Positions 42,261 to 46,291 of a DNA stretch of 46,291 bases are shown here, in pieces. A model generated the notes under the pieces. The model had not been told where the DNA came from, searched no databases, and saw only the letters and a list, made by a program, of their open reading frames with translations. This DNA is from Armatimonadota bacterium (GTDB lineage Bacteria; Armatimonadota; Fimbriimonadia; Fimbriimonadales; Fimbriimonadaceae). The translations under genes and the position numbers were made by a program. Each line of letters opens with the position of its first letter. Position 1 is the first letter of the stretch. The stretch lies in the NCBI GenBank assembly GCA_023392285.1, contig JAEVZK010000143.1, positions 1 through 46,291 on the forward strand, given 5' to 3'.

Positions 42261-43714
42261 CAGTTTTCACCCCCGTCTGCCGCAGGTGTGGCAAGAACCA
42301 CGGCCGCACGAGCAACGGTAGCGAGCTCGGGCTTCACTGCTTGGCGAACAGAGGTGCCGATCGGCTCCAGTTCGTCAAGCTCAGATCCAGGAATCCCCAG
42401 CCCCTTGAACTTCCTCGCTTTCGTGAGCAAGTTGCCCTCAAGGGTAGCGATGGAGCCGTTGTACTCCTTGACAGCACTTTCCAGCTTGCAGCCGACCTTG
42501 GCGTATGCAGTGGCGAACTTGCCGATGGAGCGGTACAGCTCTTCCCCGAGCTTCCTCAGATTATGAGCCTCTTCGTTGCTCCGTACAAGGCTCATCACAT
42601 GCGCCGTTGCCTTGAGCACCGCAAGCAACGTCATCGGGTTGGCGATATAGATTCTGCGCTCGTGTGCATAGGCCATGAGACCAGGGTCGTGCTCGATCGC
42701 GGCATAGTACATCGCCTCGGTCGGCAGATACATCACGACGAAGTCCACGCCAGCGTATTGCGCCTGATATTCTTTGGAAGACAGAGCCTTCACATGGCCC
42801 CGCACAGCGGCAGCATGGCGCTTGAGCGCAGCGACTTGCTCGTCGGCATCGGATTCACCTGACGCAACGAGGAAGTCCTCGAACGGCGCTTTGCAGTCGA
42901 TGACCAGGTGCTGGCCATTGGGGAGGTCGACGACGGCGTCTGTTCGGGAGCGGCCGTCCTCTGTCGCCTGCGAGTGCTGAAGTCTGTAGTCGATACCTTC
43001 TCTCAGTCCGGCGTCCTCCAATGCGTTCTGCATCGTCATCTCTCCCCAAGAACCACGAAGGTGAGGGCGCCGGAGGGCATTCGTGAGCGTGCTACTGGCC
43101 TGGAGCATCTGCAAGACCTGCTCGCTGAAACCAGCCTTGATCGCCTCAAGGGTTTTGTCAGTGTCCTGGCACCGCTTGTCAAGTGCAGCCAGCTGGTCGC
43201 CGACCGGTTTCACGAGTGCCTCGAGCTTCTGCTCTCTGAGTGCGTAGTCGGTCTTCGCCTGCCTCTGAAAATCCTCCCATGCCGTCCTCAGACTCTGAGA
43301 CGCAGAGCTCGCGAAGCTCTCCTTGAGCTGCACCTTTACCTCGTCAAGCAGCTCGATCTGGTTTTGGATCTGGCGATCCTTTTCGGCGAGCAGGTCGGCC
43401 GTGGACTTTCTGACCTGCAACAGCTCGGCATTGGCGGCGCTGAGTTCCCGATCAAGACGGCGCACATCTTCTCGCGCCCGGTTAAGCTGCGAGTCCTGCT
43501 CGAGCTTCTCTGCCCGGCAGCCTTCAAGGGTCTCCTTCAGGGAGATCACTTGCTGCTCCAGCACGGGAACGCGAGCAATGGTGCTTTGGGCAGAGGTTAG
43601 CTCTGCGGATCGGCTCCGATCTCGTGCCACTTGGCTGCGAAGAGCAAGCGCAAGGAACGCCGCAATAGCAGCGATCCCTACCAGCAGTGCAACCAGAATG
43701 ACGACAGTATCCAT
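42260..43714 (-). CDS. rmuC: RmuC-family membrane-anchored nuclease-like protein
   Basis: 484-aa protein. Residues 3-25 are a membrane helix, residues about 30-135 a long coiled coil, and residues about 210-420 the RmuC core with a PD-(D/E)xK-like site (RTDAVVDL, Asp259/Asp263, then VIDCKAP with Asp273 and Lys275). RmuC limits rearrangements at inverted repeats in Escherichia coli by an undefined mechanism, and RmuC genes are often found inside type I restriction operons, as here. It is the first gene of the operon, preceded by a likely TTGACA promoter. Its stop overlaps the hsdR start. It may tether or assist the restriction complex at the membrane; that is inference. Confidence 0.9.
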   Translation of the reverse strand: MDTVVILVALLVGIAAIAAFLALALRSQVARDRSRSAELTSAQSTIARVPVLEQQVISLKETLEGCRAEKLEQDSQLNRAREDVRRLDRELSAANAELLQVRKSTADLLAEKDRQIQNQIELLDEVKVQLKESFASSASQSLRTAWEDFQRQAKTDYALREQKLEALVKPVGDQLAALDKRCQDTDKTLEAIKAGFSEQVLQMLQASSTLTNALRRPHLRGSWGEMTMQNALEDAGLREGIDYRLQHSQATEDGRSRTDAVVDLPNGQHLVIDCKAPFEDFLVASGESDADEQVAALKRHAAAVRGHVKALSSKEYQAQYAGVDFVVMYLPTEAMYYAAIEHDPGLMAYAHERRIYIANPMTLLAVLKATAHVMSLVRSNEEAHNLRKLGEELYRSIGKFATAYAKVGCKLESAVKEYNGSIATLEGNLLTKARKFKGLGIPGSELDELEPIGTSVRQAVKPELATVARAAVVLATPAADGGEN

Positions 43715-43778
43715 CTCGAACTCACAAACAGCGCGATGCGCTGCTCGCTTCGGGTGGCCCTGTCGGTTGCAGATTCAA

Positions 43779-43792
43779 GACCTCGAAAGGTC
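43779..43792 (-). promoter_or_regulatory. UUCG-loop hairpin in the rmuC leader
   Basis: On the minus strand GACCT-TTCG-AGGTC forms a 5-bp stem capped by a stable UUCG tetraloop, 65 nt before the rmuC ATG and just after the predicted transcription start. It may protect or regulate the operon mRNA. The stem is short. Confidence 0.3.
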
Positions 43793-43815
43793 AAGCACCT
43801 TTGGCAAAGCTAAAC

Positions 43816-43846
43816 ATTATTCCACACCTCATTCTGGGCATGTCAA
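43816..43846 (-). promoter_or_regulatory. Promoter of the rmuC-hsdRMS operon (TTGACA-19-AATAAT)
   Basis: On the minus strand a perfect TTGACA (43841-43846) is followed after 19 nt by AATAAT (43816-43821). The spacing is slightly long but the boxes are good. Predicted transcription starts about 95 nt before the rmuC ATG, leaving a leader with the UUCG hairpin. It is the only strong promoter seen for the seven-gene operon. Confidence 0.5.
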
Positions 43847-44006
43847 GTCTTTTGAGAAAAAGATTTGAAAAAGTGATCATGAAGTGAGCAGAGGGATTTC
43901 GAATGCAGATCAGGAAGCCAGCTGTAAGAGCTCGCCTCGTACCGGACGGCTGATGAGACCGCATGAAGCTTGTTTCAGCTGCCGCACGATCGAATTCTCG
44001 TCTACT

Positions 44007-44012
44007 TATAAT
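44007..44012 (+). promoter_or_regulatory. -10 element (TATAAT) of the PD-(D/E)xK gene
   Basis: A consensus TATAAT ends 10 nt before a GTG at 44023 that is in frame with the long reading frame. The ATG at 43963 lies upstream of this box, so the GTG is the better start. No clear -35 box. Confidence 0.5.
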
Positions 44013-44022
44013 CTATAGCGAG

Positions 44023-44955
44023 GTGAACTTACATCTTCTCTTAGCTGAGCTCGGAAGGAGGCGCCCAGTCTTCCATTCGGAAGCAGATTTTCAGCACGCC
44101 CTTGCCTGGGTGGCTCAAGAGATGGAGCCAGACGCGAGGATTCGGCTCGAGGTTCCGCTCTACGGTCTTCAAGGACGTGGCGCCCTCGACATTACGATCA
44201 GAGACGGCAGGGGAACAACGGCTCTCGAGCTCAAATACTGCAAGGCACGTCTATCAGCAGACCATGAGGGGGAGAAGTTCGAACTGCCCGGCACCGTTGC
44301 TCGCGACCTGTTTCGACACGACGTCTGCAAAGACATCTGGCGACTTGAGCACGCGATCGGCAGTGGTCAAGCCGATCGTGGATTTTGCGTGGTCTTGACC
44401 AATGACCGGGGAATCTGGAGCGATTCAGGTTTTCAAGGGATTGACCAGCAGTTCAAGATCCATGATGGTCGCCACGTCGCCGGCTCGCTCAGTTGGAGCG
44501 ATCGCGCGGGCGGGACGGCCAAGGGCCGTGAAAACCCCATTTGCCTCGCCGGCTCGTATGCCTTGGAGTGGCGCGACTACAGTGAGGTGCCAGTGAAGAA
44601 TGGGAGGTTCAGAGTCCTTGTCGTGGAGGTGACCAGTTGGAGCAAGATCGAGCCCACGAGACAAGCCGATGGCGTTTCTTCAGACGTCGGGGAATACCAA
44701 GCCACTCCTGACCGTGGATCTACAAAAACCAGGTTTGAGCTGCTACGGCTGGCGATCATGGCCAGAGGTCATGATTCGGCCTTCACGCTCACTGAGATCG
44801 AGTCGATTGTTGGCGATCTTCCCCCTTCAGCTCGCTCTCACAATGCGTGGTGGTCCCATGTCGGGAGCCACCCACACGCAGTTTGGGAGCACGACGGATA
44901 CCGGGCGTCTCCTCAGCTTGCACGAGGGATGGTGCGCTTCGTGAAGAAGCACTAA
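44023..44955 (+). CDS. PD-(D/E)xK nuclease-like protein with DUF7662-like C-terminus
   Basis: 310 aa from the GTG at 44023. The first half looks like a restriction-type nuclease fold: a Glu in HSEADFQHALAW, an Asp in RGALDITI and ELKYC giving E-x-K, the E...D...ExK order of PD-(D/E)xK enzymes. The C-terminal 70 residues contain SHNAWWSHVGSHPHAVWEHDGYR, a phrase typical of small DUF7662-type domains often attached to restriction or defence proteins. No helicase or methylase is attached. It is divergent from the rmuC-hsdRMS operon, so it may belong to the same defence locus as an accessory nuclease. An in-frame ATG at 43963 would add 20 residues but is upstream of the TATAAT. Assignment of the nuclease fold is by motif only. 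Confidence 0.75.
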   Translation: MNLHLLLAELGRRRPVFHSEADFQHALAWVAQEMEPDARIRLEVPLYGLQGRGALDITIRDGRGTTALELKYCKARLSADHEGEKFELPGTVARDLFRHDVCKDIWRLEHAIGSGQADRGFCVVLTNDRGIWSDSGFQGIDQQFKIHDGRHVAGSLSWSDRAGGTAKGRENPICLAGSYALEWRDYSEVPVKNGRFRVLVVEVTSWSKIEPTRQADGVSSDVGEYQATPDRGSTKTRFELLRLAIMARGHDSAFTLTEIESIVGDLPPSARSHNAWWSHVGSHPHAVWEHDGYRASPQLARGMVRFVKKH

Positions 44956-45482
44956 CGCTATGAGCTTTGGCAACTCGAGCCGAAGATAATCGAATACCGT
45001 CGTGGTTTTGGGCACATGTGGACTCTAACAAGCTTGGGAGAGCGCAACCTTTCAAATTCGTGCCAACCCGGTGCCGTGGCTGATGATGCCCCCAGACGGT
45101 ATTCGCCGATGGGCAGCCTCAATCCAAGTCTGGATTACTTCAACCCACAAGCGAAATCTGCTTAGCTGGGCTGAGTAGCGTTAGGCAGGCAGCCTCGCGG
45201 GGAATTTTATAGAAAAAGTCTTGCCGATTTTCATGCAGCGCGACATTACCGCTGAACATGAAGACATCAAACTTCAAAAACTGTATTCCTGACGCCGCCC
45301 AAACTCTTGGCCATCGCGACCCGATTCTCGAACCACAGACGCTTTCGGAGTGGCAATTGGCAATGTTCGTCAAGGTTCTTACTGTTCTCTCGTGCAGGGT
45401 GCTGGGAGTGGCCCTTCGTTCCTAGCCGACGCAACGCCTGACTCGGGGTACCCGCCAATCCGGTCACAGCTGGCGCAACCTG
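44956..45482. other. Intergenic region without a supported gene
   Basis: 527 bp between the PD-(D/E)xK gene and the last gene. Only short, poor frames are present, and I see no RNA gene, tRNA-like repeat or strong hairpin. It could hold a decayed gene or a promoter for the next gene. Confidence 0.5.
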
Positions 45483-46286
45483 ATGAGCGGGAAGGAGTGG
45501 CGACGGGAGGTTAAAGCAAGACGTCGCCGCGGCTACAACCTGAAGATCGAGCGCTACGATGATCGCTTCCTCGCCACGGTTCAGGGACCTGAAGTCACCG
45601 CTGATGTTTTCGCCAAAGACAGTTCGGAGGCGATGGTTAAGGGGCTTTTGCTCGGCGATTACATTGAATTCAACAGGAATTCAAAAGCTGCTTCCGTGAC
45701 CGACCGAGCAATTGCCTGTCTCCTGGACGCGCTTGATAACGCTGACGGCCACCGTGTACTCAAGCTTTGCTCGAGCATGCCGGCTGCGTTCGCTGGAGGC
45801 TCCGAAATCCTGAGCTGCTATGGAGCCCTCCCCGTTGTGGCCGAAAGCTTCGCTGGGGTTCTCCGAAGTCTTGATGAGCAGCCCGTTGACGCCTTCAACC
45901 TTCTACAGGCGATGAACAGACTCGATGCCTCTATCCATGAAGATGCTGCAAGACCAATCCCGAGCTGGACCGAACTGTTCCAGAACACCGACTGGAATTT
46001 CGTACGAAGCAAGCTCGCGGATACCTTGTTTGAAAGAGCGGCTCCTTTCCATCTGGAGCTGCCTTCGGAAGCGGTTGTCCAAGACCAGAGGAGTTCTCGT
46101 CAGCACCTGCTCAATCTGCTCGGCCTGCAATACAAGGTCGGGAAGAACCTGATCAAGAGCACGCAGGCATCTATCGATGGGCTGTGCGGAAGGCCGGTAA
46201 CGTCGAGTGAGTACCTTCACAGGCTGGCCGCGGCCATGGTGGATACGGGTTTGAACAAGCTCATCGGCATCAGACTCGAACCCTGA
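45483..46286 (+). CDS. Hypothetical protein, 267 aa
   Basis: Unrecognised soluble protein at the window end. The N-terminus is very basic (WRREVKARRRRGYNLKIERYDD) and runs into a small beta-like segment (RFLATVQGPEVTADVFAKDSSEAM) reminiscent of a HicB-like or DUF1508-like fold, without a firm match. The rest is mainly helical. Start ATG at 45483 has no obvious ribosome binding site or TANNNT box. It may still be part of the island, since no backbone gene follows inside the window. Confidence 0.65.
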   Translation: MSGKEWRREVKARRRRGYNLKIERYDDRFLATVQGPEVTADVFAKDSSEAMVKGLLLGDYIEFNRNSKAASVTDRAIACLLDALDNADGHRVLKLCSSMPAAFAGGSEILSCYGALPVVAESFAGVLRSLDEQPVDAFNLLQAMNRLDASIHEDAARPIPSWTELFQNTDWNFVRSKLADTLFERAAPFHLELPSEAVVQDQRSSRQHLLNLLGLQYKVGKNLIKSTQASIDGLCGRPVTSSEYLHRLAAAMVDTGLNKLIGIRLEP

Positions 46287-46291
46287 GATGT

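Noticed and set aside
31129..43714. Assignment of the operon to BREX or DISARM
   Set aside because: Neither PglZ nor BrxC/PglY, and neither DrmA nor DrmB, is encoded; HsdR, HsdM and HsdS are clear type I proteins.
28185..46291. Second attachment site or integrase for the island
   Set aside because: I found no repeat of the tRNA 3' end and no recombinase gene inside the window.
1..46291. CRISPR arrays and insertion sequences
   Set aside because: No regularly spaced repeats and no transposase-like frames were seen.

Overview
The window looks like chromosomal DNA of a diderm environmental bacterium, most likely Armatimonadota (Fimbriimonadia-like), with Planctomycetota as the main alternative. 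The clues are a Planctomycete-type cytochrome c (PSCyt1/DUF1549/DUF1553) paired with a DUF1501 protein, an MCE/MlaD protein next to a lone ribosomal L9 gene, a GH78 rhamnosidase, several secreted lipoproteins and moderate GC. The taxonomic call is inference; no marker gene in the window settles it.

Positions 1-28184 look like host backbone. In order: urocanase (hutU, minus, cut by the window start), an MCE-domain protein, L9, an unrecognised gene with a strong hairpin downstream, a Tat/lipobox ferritin-like protein divergent from a LuxR-PAS regulator, the PSCyt1-DUF1501 pair, an ABC exporter pair, a SecD-P1-like protein followed by four tandem secreted proteins of one apparent family and a RodA/FtsW protein, a beta-helix/PA14 protein, a secreted caspase-fold protein, a 57-aa protein, a GH78 enzyme, a TolB-like propeller, a small zinc-ribbon protein and tRNA-Arg(CCU). 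Many of these genes carry a TANNNT-like -10 hexamer only 6-10 nt before the start codon, which suggests widespread leaderless transcription.

Positions 28185-46291, just 3' of the tRNA gene, look like a defence island. It holds a GIY-YIG protein, a two-gene unit with an XRE-ImmA/IrrE metallopeptidase, and a tightly packed seven-gene minus-strand operon: rmuC, hsdR, hsdM, hsdS, a frameshifted methylase N-terminal fragment, a 1315-aa fusion (N6-adenine methylase + single TRD + helical segment with an HEPN-like RNRAAH + beta-sandwich + AAA/STAND ATPase), and a 531-aa AAA ATPase whose Walker B lacks the usual glutamate. Divergent from the operon is a PD-(D/E)xK/DUF7662-like protein, followed by an orphan gene.

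The seven-gene operon is the most interesting object. A complete type I restriction-modification set (HsdR/M/S with RmuC) appears to be co-transcribed with a second methylase that carries its own specificity domain and ATPase, plus a separate ATPase. By gene content it does not match BREX (no PglZ, no BrxC/PglY-type gene) or DISARM (no DrmA/DrmB), nor an ordinary type I locus. I infer a composite defence system in which the methylase-ATPase module adds a second sensing or effector layer. No integrase or second att site is seen in the window.
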